Source: an uncultured Lachnospiraceae bacterium (GTDB lineage Bacteria; Bacillota; Clostridia; Lachnospirales; Lachnospiraceae). Taken from it: a DNA stretch of 63,222 bases. The stretch covers positions 1 through 63,222 of the forward strand of contig CANQDT010000011.1 of NCBI GenBank assembly GCA_947593735.1. Direction: 5' to 3'. Each line of letters begins with the position of its first letter. Position 1 is the first letter of the stretch. The translations under genes and the position numbers were made by a program. The notes beneath the pieces are model-generated. The model searched no databases and was not told the DNA's origin. It saw nothing but the letters and a program-made list of their open reading frames with translations. Shown one piece after another: positions 53,831-63,222 of the stretch.

Positions 53831-55591
53831 CTATACAAAAATATGCAATTTCTGTAAATTAGCCTTTTCTTTTATCAATTCCTGCCATTTTGCAATATCG
53901 GTGCTCTGGCTCAGCCGCGCCTCGATCCCGGCGAGCTTTACTTTCCGCACGATATCCGTCAGCGCCTTCGACCGATCCTCGGGAAGCACCGGCACGTCCA
54001 ATTTTGTATTTAAGATCGCCGCCACATTTTTCTGTTCTTCCAGCTCGGAAAACAGGTCCATCGCCATGGCGGGCTCGATCTGTCCGCTCTGCTCATACTG
54101 GCGGAACAGCATTTCCGCTATTTTGTGGTCGGCAGGTTCCATAAAATCCTCCGGTCCCACATACTCCCGCAGCGTTTCAAACAGGGACGGCTCATGGACC
54201 ATCCAGGTGAGAAGGATCCGCTGCGGCATATTCTTCCCTTCTTCTTTCCGCTCCTTCTGCCTTCTCCCCTCGCCCGCGCCGCGCCCGGACGGCGTCTGCG
54301 GTACCCCGGCGCTGCCGTAGACATTCACGAGCTTTTCAAGATCCCGGACTGCCATCTGGTACTGATTGGCGACGGCCTCTGTATAATTGTCGCGCTCCAG
54401 CTTCTCCGGGATTCCCGCGAGCTTCTTCGCCAGCGCGTGCTGGAAGCTTGTCCGGCTTTCGGGGTCGTTCTGGTCGTATTCGTCGGCAAGCTTTTGCGCT
54501 TCGTACATAAAGCTGCTGACCGCTTTCCGGATCCGCTGCTCAAATTCATCCTTCCCAAGCTGCTTCATAAACTCGTCCGGATCCTTGTACGGCTGCATAT
54601 CCAACACCCGCACGGACAATCCTGCCCTTTTCAGGATCGGGATCGCCCGGAGCGCCGCCCGGACGCCCGCGCCGTCGCTGTCGTAGGCGAGGATCACGTC
54701 CTGCGTATACCGCCGGAGCAGCGCCGCATGCGGTTCCGTCAGCGCCGTCCCAAGGGATGCGACCGCGTTCGTGAAGCCTGCCTGGTGCATGGCGATCACG
54801 TCCATATAGCCCTCGCATATGATCAGATTTCCCTTCCTCGACGAGCGCGCGCGGTTCAAGCCGTACAGGTTCCTGCTCTTATCAAACACCGCCGTCTCCG
54901 GGGAATTGAGGTATTTTGGCGTCCCTTCCCCAAGCACGCGTCCGCCGAATCCGATCACCCGGTTATTCACGTCAAAGATCGGATACATCACCCGGTTCCA
55001 GAACTTATCATGGATCCCTTTTTCCTCGATCGTGACAAGTCCGGAATCCTTGATCTGCTGGTCCGTATACTTCTTCTGTTTCAGGTACCGGTACAGATCG
55101 TCCCGGTATATATCGGAAAAGCCGAGCCCGAATTGCACGATCGTCTCCGGCGTAATGCCCCGCCGGATCAGATAGTCGTATCCGCGCTTCCCGCGCGGAG
55201 ATTTCAGCACGCCGTAAAAATAACGCGCCGCCTCCCGGTTGATCTCCCGCAGCATGGCGCGGTAATCTCCCGCCCGTTTCTCTTCCGCACTTATTTCCTC
55301 TTTCGGCAGTTCTACTCCTGCCCGTTCCGCAAGCGTCCGGATCGCTTCCTGAAAAGAAAGGTTTTCATATTCCATAAGGAACGTATATACATTGCCTCCC
55401 GCCCCGCAGCCAAAGCAATAATACATCTGCCTGTCCCGGCTGACAGAAAACGACGGCGTCTTTTCATTGTGGAACGGACAGCATCCAAAGTAGGAATTTC
55501 CTTTTCGCTTGAGAGGGACATAACCGGAAATGACGTCCACAATGTCGTTCCGCGATCTGACTTCTTCAATGATTTCCTCTGGATAATACAC
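53831..55591 (-). CDS. dnaG: DNA primase
   Basis: A 586-residue primase. The zinc ribbon is [12 protein letters not shown] with CFGCGAGG. The TOPRIM core has [22 protein letters not shown] and YDSDGAG with its metal-binding acids. The C-terminal DnaB-interaction region is present, after a Lys/Arg-rich linker. The start codon is GTG with AAAGGG 6 nt upstream. It lies between dgt and rpoD. Confidence 0.97.
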   Translation of the reverse strand: MYYPEEIIEEVRSRNDIVDVISGYVPLKRKGNSYFGCCPFHNEKTPSFSVSRDRQMYYCFGCGAGGNVYTFLMEYENLSFQEAIRTLAERAGVELPKEEISAEEKRAGDYRAMLREINREAARYFYGVLKSPRGKRGYDYLIRRGITPETIVQFGLGFSDIYRDDLYRYLKQKKYTDQQIKDSGLVTIEEKGIHDKFWNRVMYPIFDVNNRVIGFGGRVLGEGTPKYLNSPETAVFDKSRNLYGLNRARSSRKGNLIICEGYMDVIAMHQAGFTNAVASLGTALTEPHAALLRRYTQDVILAYDSDGAGVRAALRAIPILKRAGLSVRVLDMQPYKDPDEFMKQLGKDEFEQRIRKAVSSFMYEAQKLADEYDQNDPESRTSFQHALAKKLAGIPEKLERDNYTEAVANQYQMAVRDLEKLVNVYGSAGVPQTPSGRGAGEGRRQKERKEEGKNMPQRILLTWMVHEPSLFETLREYVGPEDFMEPADHKIAEMLFRQYEQSGQIEPAMAMDLFSELEEQKNVAAILNTKLDVPVLPEDRSKALTDIVRKVKLAGIEARLSQSTDIAKWQELIKEKANLQKLHIFV

Positions 55592-55632
55592 TGGTTTCCC
55601 TTTCCGCCCATGCCGCTGGGCTGTTTCTCAGA

Positions 55633-56640
55633 CTAATATTTTTTCCACGACTTTGGCACAAACAGCTCCTGGAACAGACTGATCGCGTAATTATCCGTCA
55701 TTCCCGCGATATAATCGCAGACGACGCGGTCGATGGATTCCCCCTCGTTTAACATACGCCCGTATTCCTCCGGCATTTGCTCCGGCTTATCCTTGAACCA
55801 GCCGTACAGCATGCTGATAAGCGCATAGGTCTTCTTTTCTTCTCCCTTTGCCGTATCGTTCGCATACACATTGCAGTACATGAACTCGCGGAGTCCCATC
55901 ATTGCCTCGTAAATATCCGGGCTGATGATGATATCGTCCCGGTCCTCGCTGGAATGTACGATATCCAGGATCATCGTATTCAGCCGTTCCCTCGCCGTCC
56001 TGCCGAGCGCTTTTATATATGGTCCGGGCAGATCGGATTCTTTCAGGATACCGGCGCGGACCGCGTCGTCAATGTCATGGTTGATATAGGCGATCTTGTC
56101 CGAGTACCGCACAACTTTTCCTTCCATCGTCGCGGGGCTGGACTGGATCTGATGATTCCGGATGCCGTCCCGCACTTCCCAGGACAGGTTTAGTCCCTGC
56201 CCGTCATTTTCCAGCCGCTCAACGACGCGCACGCTCTGCTGGTGGTGCCGGAAGCCGGACGGGCTCAGCTTATCCAGCGCGCGTTCCCCCGCATGGCCGA
56301 ACGGCGTATGTCCCAGATCATGTCCGAGTGCGATCGCCTCGGTCAGATCCTCATTTAAGCGCAGCGCCCTGGCGATCGTCCTCGCGTTCTGCGCTACTTC
56401 CAGCGTATGCGTCAGCCTGGTGCGGTAATGATCGCCCAGCGGCGCCAGGAATACCTGCGTTTTGTGTTTCAACCGGCGGAACGCCTTGCAATGGAGGATC
56501 CGGTCCCTGTCCCTCTGGTAGATCGGGCGGATGGAGCACGGTTCTTCCGGAATCTCACGGCCTCTTGACTTTGCGCTCAGGGAGGCATACGGGCTCAGAT
56601 ACTGTTGTTCCCATGTTTCCTGTTTTTCTCGAATATTCAC
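55633..56640 (-). CDS. dgt: dNTP triphosphohydrolase (dGTPase-like)
   Basis: A 335-residue HD-domain enzyme that releases triphosphate from deoxynucleotides. The HD metal site is made by RLTHTLEVAQNAR and GHDLGHTPFGHAGE. It begins with the typical ISPYASLSAKSRGR-like segment, here LSPYASLSAKSRGR. The start codon is GTG with GGAGGG 6 nt upstream. It sits just before dnaG, a frequent pairing in Clostridia. The preference for dGTP is inferred from the family. Confidence 0.93.
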   Translation of the reverse strand: MNIREKQETWEQQYLSPYASLSAKSRGREIPEEPCSIRPIYQRDRDRILHCKAFRRLKHKTQVFLAPLGDHYRTRLTHTLEVAQNARTIARALRLNEDLTEAIALGHDLGHTPFGHAGERALDKLSPSGFRHHQQSVRVVERLENDGQGLNLSWEVRDGIRNHQIQSSPATMEGKVVRYSDKIAYINHDIDDAVRAGILKESDLPGPYIKALGRTARERLNTMILDIVHSSEDRDDIIISPDIYEAMMGLREFMYCNVYANDTAKGEEKKTYALISMLYGWFKDKPEQMPEEYGRMLNEGESIDRVVCDYIAGMTDNYAISLFQELFVPKSWKKY

Positions 56641-56774
56641 CGGTATCCCTCCAATCTTATTTTATTTCTGTTATATATTTATAATATTCTACATATTACA
56701 CAATATTCCTTTAAAAATTTTTTCTCCGCCGTTCCGCGTGAAAGCCCACGGGCAGGGATTCCTGCAGTACAGGG

Positions 56775-56812
56775 AAAGGGCAAGGCAGATCCCATATTCT
56801 GCCTTGCCCTTT
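56775..56812 (-). terminator. Hairpin terminator after the heparinase-fold gene
   Basis: AAAGGGCAAGGCAGA and TCTGCCTTGCCCTTT form a perfect 15-bp stem with an 8-nt loop, 48 nt after the stop codon. U-tracts are short on both sides. It separates this gene from the dgt operon. Confidence 0.75.
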
Positions 56813-56860
56813 CTTTCGGAGCGCCATACACCGGCGCCTCATTCTGTCTCATTGATCCGG

Positions 56861-59800
56861 TTATTTCACTGTAACCTTCACCTGATATTTCTGGACGACC
56901 CCGTTCATCTTCACAGTCGCCGTCACATTCGCCGTCCCGGTCGATTTTCCTTTGATCTTTCCGCTCTGCGTCACGGTCGCTATTGCCTTGTCGGAAGTCT
57001 TATAGCTTAACGTGACTCCCTCTTTCTTCTCAACCACGATCTTGGAGCTTCCCGATACTTCCATTTCCTTGGTCAGCACGATCACCGGCGTCCCCGCTTT
57101 CGTTACCTTTACTTTCCCAAGGTTCCGCGTCCCTTCCGGCACGTTCTTTTTCTTCTTTACTGTCACATGGATCAGTACCTTTTCCGTCACACCGTCTTTC
57201 GTGACCAGCACGGAAATGTCGGTCTTTCCGGCTTTCTTCGCCGTGACCACGCCCTTGCCCGTCACGCTCGCGACCGCGCTGTCCGCGGAACGGTATTCCA
57301 CTTCCACCCCGGACGCCGCGCTGATCTTCGCTTTCTGCCCGACGGCAAGATTCCGATAGACCTCCACTGCCGTATCCGCATCCTCCAGAATCGTATCATC
57401 CCCGTTTCCGGAAGACACACCGACCGTAATGACCTCGGAGATTCCTCTCGTCTTTCCTCCGGTAGACCGGTCGACCGTAAAGTAAACGACTGTATTCCTG
57501 CCTTCACTCAGAGAATTGTCGGTTCCGCTGTATTTCTTGTAATCGCTTCCGTTTACGGAATAGTAGACGTCCGCGTCGCCGGTCACATCAAAGGCAAGCT
57601 TCCCTTTCGCCGCTTTGCTGTCATTGATATCAGCGGAAGGCTTCCCTGCCACGCCCGGTTTGGTCAGGTCGCTGTTCACATTGTTACCCGTCACATAATT
57701 CGTCGGGTCGTTGCTCGGAGCTGCCGCTCCGCCGCCCGCAGCCGCGCCCGGCGTGGCGCTTCCTGTCGTTCCGCCCTGTCTGGACGGCTCCGGTGTCTGC
57801 GCCGGGGTCCCGCTTCCAGCCTCATCCGTTTCCTGGGTCGTCGTCACTTTTGTTGTGAGCAGCTTCATCGAATTCTTCGGTACTGTCACAACGCCGTCTG
57901 CATATACGGTCGGCGTCTCGTCATTCAGACTCTCAAGATCGATCAGGTTCTGCGCCGGGATCGTCACTTTCTTCGCCGCGGCGTCTTCATTCACAGCAAC
58001 ATAAACCGTATTGCCGGAACTATGGCTCAACCGGTATACGCCGTCGCCGAGATCCTCCGTCGTCAGGCTTCCACGCCTGCCCGTCTTCGGGAACAGAACC
58101 GTCAGATACGGGTCGTTGCCCTGATTGCGGATCCTCAGATGATCAATGACCGGCAGCGTCTCGTCTTCCCTTAACTGATAAGTTCCGTTCGCATTCAGCG
58201 TCACGACTTCATAATTCTCATAATTTCCTTTCAGATATGTGACCTCCAGATCGATCCCGCCGAACATTTTCGCCGTAAACTTGTTGCCATTGCGGGTGAT
58301 CGCGTTTTTGCTCTTCGTATACAGAGGAAGATTCATCATCGTTCCATAGGTCGCCCCTGTGATCTGGTCATGGATCACATATGCCTCAAATCCGTTTTTG
58401 ATAAAGGCAATGTCGCGCATGATCTCTCCGCTGCCGCTCCGGTTCGTCGCGCTTCCTTTCACGACGTCCAGGCTATCGGAAGTATACCATCCCCGCTGTG
58501 TGGACGTTGTCACCGTATCCTCGTAACTGGTTCCGCTCTCATTATTCGCATAGGCGATAAGGGAATGCTGCGTATTGCCCGTATAATTGCCTTTAGCTCC
58601 CGCCCAGTAGCTCGGCGGCGCGCCCGGATCGACAACCAGCGGCACATTATCCGCGTACATGATAAACGACAGCATATCATTGTGTCCATGACCGATTCCT
58701 CCCCGGTTATGGTTCATGAACGCCAGATAACTCTCCTTGCCTTTTACCATGAAATTATTCCGCATAACGAATATTCCGATATATCTCGCGTAATTCGTAG
58801 AACCGATTTCCTTCATCGCCTCCCGGTAATCGCCGTAATCGTTGATGTCCACGCCATGTCCGAAGAACGCCTGGATCTGGTTGTCGTCCCCGCTCAGGCT
58901 CGGCGCGGGCGTGCCGGCGTTTACCCATGTCCCATACATGCGTAGCGCAATGTCAGGATGCGACGCAGCTACCTCATCATAGTACAAGCCGCACATATAT
59001 AATTCGTCCCCCGCCGACAGATTGTGGTCGCCGAAGAAAGGCGTACTCGCGTTTCCAGACGAATACCGCGGCGTCTGGATCCAGGTCAGATACTCAAACG
59101 CTTTGTAGAAATTCAGATCCGGATCGCCAAACCAGTCGAATCCGGAAGACGCGCGCAGGCACTTCGCCAGCACCGCCAGCTTGCTGAATACCGCGTTATG
59201 ATACCGGATCGACTCCGGCCACGCTCCATCCGGAAGCATGTTTACCGTCAGCTGCGCATTGTTGATCCGCATGCCGTTAAACAGCTGCATCCGGGCATTT
59301 TCCATTGTATCTTCAAACGCCAGTCCGAGCATTGCCGCGCCCATGCAGGCGTCGGAGATCCAGTTTGAGCCGTCCCGGTTCGCCGCGTCATTATCCAGTT
59401 CATACCGGTCGCGCAGATCACACAGATCGCGCATCAGGTACGTTGCCTGCGTCGTCAGTTCCGCTCTCTCCTCATCAGAGATGATCGGATTCCCTTCCGC
59501 GTCCTTCATGTTCTTCACGATCGAATACGCGGTCGCGAGGGAGCTCGCCCCTCGTCCTGCCTGCACGGAGCCCATCGCGTCGATTCCGTCCGGTCTCGAG
59601 TTCGTCGCAAGCCAGTGTTCCGCGCCCTGGTTGATCTCGTCCAGATACAGATACATATAAATCTTGGACGTTTCCGCATATTTCTCACGGTCCGCGTCAT
59701 TATCCGCCAGCATTGCCATGATCGCCGCCTGCGTCATGGTTGTTGTATAAGTGCCGATACCGGTTACAGTCGGTTTTGCTTTCCCATTGTCAAAATTCTC

Positions 59801-62800
59801 CCTGGAAACGACTTCCGTACCGGAATTTGTCAGGAAATGGAACTTGATCTGCGCGCCCTTATCCTCAAAAATACCATATTGCTGCACGTTCCATGTAATA
59901 TCATATCCGTCAGCCGGCAGATCGAATACAGAGGACGTCCATTTGACGGAACTGTTGCCGTCCGGATTATGCAGATAGAGGGAACGGTTTCCGGAAGAAA
60001 CATTTCTCCGGTCGGATTCCCATTTTCCTTCTCCGTTTCCTGTTGTCGTCAATGTCCAGTTGAGCGGCGCGTTCTCCGTGATCGCGCGCGTTTCAAAGCT
60101 GGCGTTCGGGAGCTCGACCGTGGCGCCGCTGTCGGCAGTGATCGCCAGATTATCCACCCACGCTTCTCCGCATCCGGTTCCTTCCAGATCTGAATAGCCT
60201 GTCGTGTCATTGTCCTGCGGTTCCAGCTCGATCGTAATATATGCCTTTCCGGAATAATTCGCCAGATTCAACGGCCATTTCGTGCTGCCGTTCGGATCCT
60301 TGATCGTCCGTCCGGTATAATATTTTCCTCCTGTTGACGCCGGAGGGCTGATAAACGATGGATTGTCTACCCATAATGACCTGTCGTTTGCCTTCCATCT
60401 CTCCCAGTAATCCTTCGCCACTTCCAGCCCATGGGTCGCCATGGAATCCTTAACGGTCAGATATGCGTTCTTTAAATTATCATTCGTCTTTATATTTTCT
60501 CTTAATTCTTCAACTTCCTCACCGGTAAAGAAAATGTTCCCTTTCTGTTTCCCGTCTTCATCCACATCAATATCGGACAGAAGCGCAATGCTCATCCTGC
60601 AGTTGTATGCGGCGTCAAGATAATCAACGCCTGCCTGCGCGACTTCGTAGACATTGGCGTTATTCTCCATCAGGCTTTCAACCCGTTTCTGCGCCGCCAC
60701 AAGCGCGTCATACTTCGTCTTTTCATATTCGCCGACGTTTGCATTTCTCACATCGCCGGAATACGTCCCCGCGTCCTCGAACAGTCCTTTCTGATTGTCG
60801 ATCAGCGTATTCACCGTATTCTTCAGAGAGGACATGCTGACGTCGGACGTCTTGACGATCAATACCGGCCGGCGTCCCGCGATCGCGTTGGTGCCGTATA
60901 CTTCATTCGCGTTATTTACCTCGATCGCTTTCTGGATCGAGAACGTGATCACGCCGTCTCCCGCGACCTCACCGGCGACCGCGTCCGTGATATCGGCAAA
61001 GGAATCCGTATTGGTTCCCGCCGGGCGATATCCGCCGATCTGCTTCCCGGACACTACGCCGTGCCCGTAGATCTCTTCCGTTCTGTCGTACGGACCGTTG
61101 TCCTGGACGAGCCTGTTCCAGGAAACCTCGCTCGGCTCATAATCCTGTTCCAGATAAACATAACTCTGGTGCGCGTTCGTATTCACCGCCTGAAGACGGA
61201 CTCGCGCCGACAGGACAGAACCCACGATGCTGCTCAGGTCAAACTGGAAGATACCGATCCGGTCGCTCGGCGTCGAACCGATAACGACATTTCCGCCATA
61301 AGTAAATCCCGTCGGCTGGTTCTGCCGGATGTAACCCGCGTATTTCGCTTCCAGTTCCATTGTCGAATATGCATTGTATAAAATATTTTCACGCGAATAC
61401 CATTCCATCACCGGCTCCAGCCCATATCCCATCTGGCTGTAGGTATCATGGATCAGGTAATAACTGGTCGCGTTCTGGATCATATAATCGTCCGGCCTCG
61501 CGTAAAACATACGGGTTTTCGTAAACGGCAGCTTCAGCATACTGGTACCGTCTTCGTCCACGCCAAGCGCCAGCTCCGCCCGGTCGATCTCGCTCTGAAG
61601 CGCCCGTTTTGCCGTTATGGAATACAGCTCCTCGTCTACCAGCAAAGTCGCCTTTGCCCGCCATACGAGACCCTGCAGCTTCGCCCGGTAATCCGAATAG
61701 ACGAGCGTATTTCCCTCATCCAGATATTTGTTCTTCGTGTGATATAAGATCTCATTGCTGATCACACCGGAACTCATAAATTCCTGTCCTTTGGACAGCA
61801 GCATCTGGGTCTGAGCGGAATATTTCGCCGTTTCTCCTGCCGCAAGGCTGTCTTTCGCTGTCGCGATCAATTCTTCCAATTCCGCCTTTAACTGGTCGGA
61901 CAGGCGTCCCGGCGTCGTGTCGCCGTCACCGGTAACAATGTTGTCTTTTTGTTCCTCCAGCGTCTGTTCGCTGAATTGGATCACATTCCGTAAGTTCTGC
62001 TCCGCCATGGGAGAGATCCCCTGCTCCGCCATGGCATACAGCGTCAGGACATAGGTAAAAATAACATTATGCCTCTGCGCCGTTACGCGCACTTTCAGCT
62101 GCTGGTTCCCTTCTTCTGCCGTCGGGCGTTTCAGAAGTTCCAGCTTTCCATCCGGCTGGATCTCGATCCATTCCCTGGTCGCTTCATCCTCAATAGAATA
62201 CGTCACTTTCGTGGTATCCTCATCGCCGATCGGAATGAATCCTGCCGCGAAGTCAAGATTATCATAAGCGTCGATGATCGACCGGATCTTTTCCAGCGCC
62301 GGCGGACGGTCGTTGATATACTCGATCTGCTGTTGGTTCGCGTTGGAATATACCATCTGGAACGACGGCTGATAGCCCGGTACCATGGGCTGTCCTCCAT
62401 TATTGGCTTCCGTCTGATAAGAAGAACAAACATCGCAGCCCGTTCCTCCGCCGTAAACAACCAGGCTGATCCGGTAATCATTCACGCTCACATCATGCCG
62501 TGATACGCCGTCTGCCGGTACCGTATTGATCTTCATGCCGTTTTGTACGCCTCGGATCTGCCCGTTGCCGACATAATCGCCCTGATCGAAATATTGCAGG
62601 GAAGAAGTGTAGGTCAGCGCTTTCCCGCCTGCGTCTTCGTTCGCGTCGTCCGTCCAGCTGTTATCCGGAATATACTGTACTTTATTCGTATCGCCTGCCG
62701 TTCTGTTATAACGCGCTGTGATATTGACATTTGCCTGTACAAAATTGTAATCTTCACAGCCGGGCGTCTCCAGCAGCTTCTTTACGGCGTCCGCCATATC

Positions 62801-63222
62801 GACCTGCATCCAGAGATACCTCCCCGCGCCGGTTACCCAGCCGGATTCGCGGGAATCCCAGAAAACCTTTCCCGCGTCTCCGCCGTCCTTTACCATTGTA
62901 TCAAACCGGGCGGGAACAAAATCGGTCGATATATAGGAAATGTCGTCTTCATTTATAAACTGGCTTTTGTCTACGGTCGAAAGCTCCTGGATCCCGTCGT
63001 CCAGCACTTCGTCGACCTTCGCATCCGGGTCGATATCATTCGGGAACGCGATCGGCGCGATCCCTGCCTCCGTTCCCGCGTCCCCCGTCTCCACAGGTTC
63101 CGCTTCCACCGCCGTGGCTTCCTGCGCCGCTTCCGCCTGCGCCGTTTCTTCCGCTCCGGCTGCGATCCCGGCTCCGCCTCCTGTCAGCAGCATCGCCGCC
63201 GCCACAAGGATGCTGATGCCCC
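56861..63222 (-). CDS. Giant secreted heparinase II/III-fold polysaccharide lyase-like protein (5' partial)
   Basis: At least 2114 residues; the reading frame is still open at the window edge, and the first visible residues are the hydrophobic part of a signal peptide, so the true start is outside. A DNRLRE/CBM96-like module is at about 620-790 (counted from 63205) and a FIVAR-like helical repeat at about 795-870. A lectin-like module follows near 985-1100. The helical toroid is about 1130-1470, and the heparinase II/III beta-domain carries HGHNDMLSFIMYADNVPLVV (about 1505). A Gly/Ala/Pro/Thr linker (about 1790-1835), a chitobiase-C-like segment and two Big2 domains (about 1950-2114) complete it. 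Uronic-acid polysaccharide cleavage is the likely role; the exact substrate is unknown. Confidence 0.85.
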   Translation of the reverse strand, partial: GISILVAAAMLLTGGGAGIAAGAEETAQAEAAQEATAVEAEPVETGDAGTEAGIAPIAFPNDIDPDAKVDEVLDDGIQELSTVDKSQFINEDDISYISTDFVPARFDTMVKDGGDAGKVFWDSRESGWVTGAGRYLWMQVDMADAVKKLLETPGCEDYNFVQANVNITARYNRTAGDTNKVQYIPDNSWTDDANEDAGGKALTYTSSLQYFDQGDYVGNGQIRGVQNGMKINTVPADGVSRHDVSVNDYRISLVVYGGGTGCDVCSSYQTEANNGGQPMVPGYQPSFQMVYSNANQQQIEYINDRPPALEKIRSIIDAYDNLDFAAGFIPIGDEDTTKVTYSIEDEATREWIEIQPDGKLELLKRPTAEEGNQQLKVRVTAQRHNVIFTYVLTLYAMAEQGISPMAEQNLRNVIQFSEQTLEEQKDNIVTGDGDTTPGRLSDQLKAELEELIATAKDSLAAGETAKYSAQTQMLLSKGQEFMSSGVISNEILYHTKNKYLDEGNTLVYSDYRAKLQGLVWRAKATLLVDEELYSITAKRALQSEIDRAELALGVDEDGTSMLKLPFTKTRMFYARPDDYMIQNATSYYLIHDTYSQMGYGLEPVMEWYSRENILYNAYSTMELEAKYAGYIRQNQPTGFTYGGNVVIGSTPSDRIGIFQFDLSSIVGSVLSARVRLQAVNTNAHQSYVYLEQDYEPSEVSWNRLVQDNGPYDRTEEIYGHGVVSGKQIGGYRPAGTNTDSFADITDAVAGEVAGDGVITFSIQKAIEVNNANEVYGTNAIAGRRPVLIVKTSDVSMSSLKNTVNTLIDNQKGLFEDAGTYSGDVRNANVGEYEKTKYDALVAAQKRVESLMENNANVYEVAQAGVDYLDAAYNCRMSIALLSDIDVDEDGKQKGNIFFTGEEVEELRENIKTNDNLKNAYLTVKDSMATHGLEVAKDYWERWKANDRSLWVDNPSFISPPASTGGKYYTGRTIKDPNGSTKWPLNLANYSGKAYITIELEPQDNDTTGYSDLEGTGCGEAWVDNLAITADSGATVELPNASFETRAITENAPLNWTLTTTGNGEGKWESDRRNVSSGNRSLYLHNPDGNSSVKWTSSVFDLPADGYDITWNVQQYGIFEDKGAQIKFHFLTNSGTEVVSRENFDNGKAKPTVTGIGTYTTTMTQAAIMAMLADNDADREKYAETSKIYMYLYLDEINQGAEHWLATNSRPDGIDAMGSVQAGRGASSLATAYSIVKNMKDAEGNPIISDEERAELTTQATYLMRDLCDLRDRYELDNDAANRDGSNWISDACMGAAMLGLAFEDTMENARMQLFNGMRINNAQLTVNMLPDGAWPESIRYHNAVFSKLAVLAKCLRASSGFDWFGDPDLNFYKAFEYLTWIQTPRYSSGNASTPFFGDHNLSAGDELYMCGLYYDEVAASHPDIALRMYGTWVNAGTPAPSLSGDDNQIQAFFGHGVDINDYGDYREAMKEIGSTNYARYIGIFVMRNNFMVKGKESYLAFMNHNRGGIGHGHNDMLSFIMYADNVPLVVDPGAPPSYWAGAKGNYTGNTQHSLIAYANNESGTSYEDTVTTSTQRGWYTSDSLDVVKGSATNRSGSGEIMRDIAFIKNGFEAYVIHDQITGATYGTMMNLPLYTKSKNAITRNGNKFTAKMFGGIDLEVTYLKGNYENYEVVTLNANGTYQLREDETLPVIDHLRIRNQGNDPYLTVLFPKTGRRGSLTTEDLGDGVYRLSHSSGNTVYVAVNEDAAAKKVTIPAQNLIDLESLNDETPTVYADGVVTVPKNSMKLLTTKVTTTQETDEAGSGTPAQTPEPSRQGGTTGSATPGAAAGGGAAAPSNDPTNYVTGNNVNSDLTKPGVAGKPSADINDSKAAKGKLAFDVTGDADVYYSVNGSDYKKYSGTDNSLSEGRNTVVYFTVDRSTGGKTRGISEVITVGVSSGNGDDTILEDADTAVEVYRNLAVGQKAKISAASGVEVEYRSADSAVASVTGKGVVTAKKAGKTDISVLVTKDGVTEKVLIHVTVKKKKNVPEGTRNLGKVKVTKAGTPVIVLTKEMEVSGSSKIVVEKKEGVTLSYKTSDKAIATVTQSGKIKGKSTGTANVTATVKMNGVVQKYQVKVTVK

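Overview
The window reads as chromosome of a low-to-mid-GC, Gram-positive, spore-former-type anaerobe of the Bacillota, most likely a gut Clostridia of the Lachnospiraceae type. The signs are an hrcA-grpE-dnaK-dnaJ operon under CIRCE, sigma-H, mini-RNase III beside cysS, ylxM-ffh-rpsP-khpA, dgt-dnaG-rpoD, a type A RNase P RNA and very large secreted multidomain glycan-active proteins with dockerin-like repeats. The genus assignment is inference. Almost everything is on the minus strand; the plus strand carries only the blaI operon (3.8-5.6 kb) and one AraC-type regulator (42.5-44.2 kb).

Layout. 0.1-3.5 kb: a secreted RCC1/LRR mosaic protein. 3.5-6.9 kb: an AT-rich accessory patch with blaI, an M56 sensor peptidase, a small exported protein, a decayed GHKL sensor kinase, a palindromic mini-element, and a tiny ORF plus a four-helix membrane protein. 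7.1-12.0 kb: heat-shock operon. 12.2 kb: tRNA-Thr. 12.3-20.8 kb: a giant surface nucleotidase, sigH, rlmB, mrnC, cysS, cysE and ispF, reading leftward. 20.9-21.1 kb: tRNA-Met and tRNA-Val. 21.2-23.5 kb: the SRP/S16 operon. 23.5-30.0 kb: VanY-type peptidase, aminotransferase, Lys/Thr-rich secreted protein, DegV, folE, a Ser/Thr kinase and a prepilin-type peptidase.

30.3-44.2 kb is an accessory arabinan/arabinoxylan-type utilisation locus. It holds two exported enzymes of 2126 and 1808 residues (LamG/GH43/GH43 and GH51/GH43, each with dockerin-like calcium repeats), divergent from a regulator made of two complete AraC units in tandem. A 56-nt near-perfect inverted repeat starts a few bases after that regulator's predicted transcription start. 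44.2-56.6 kb is a housekeeping block: thrC, then the tightly packed dgt-dnaG-rpoD-trmK-nif3-nucleoside kinase-aroC-tgt-yajC-rnpB-sleB series. 56.9 kb to the right edge is most of a heparinase II/III-fold secreted lyase-like giant whose start lies outside the window.

I see no CRISPR array, rRNA, prophage or complete insertion sequence. The most unusual points are the tandem AraC regulator with its leader inverted repeat, promoters nested inside terminators at both tRNA units, the hairpin-only leader of ylxM, rnpB apparently embedded in a protein operon, and the small ORF/membrane-protein pair at 6.2-6.7 kb.
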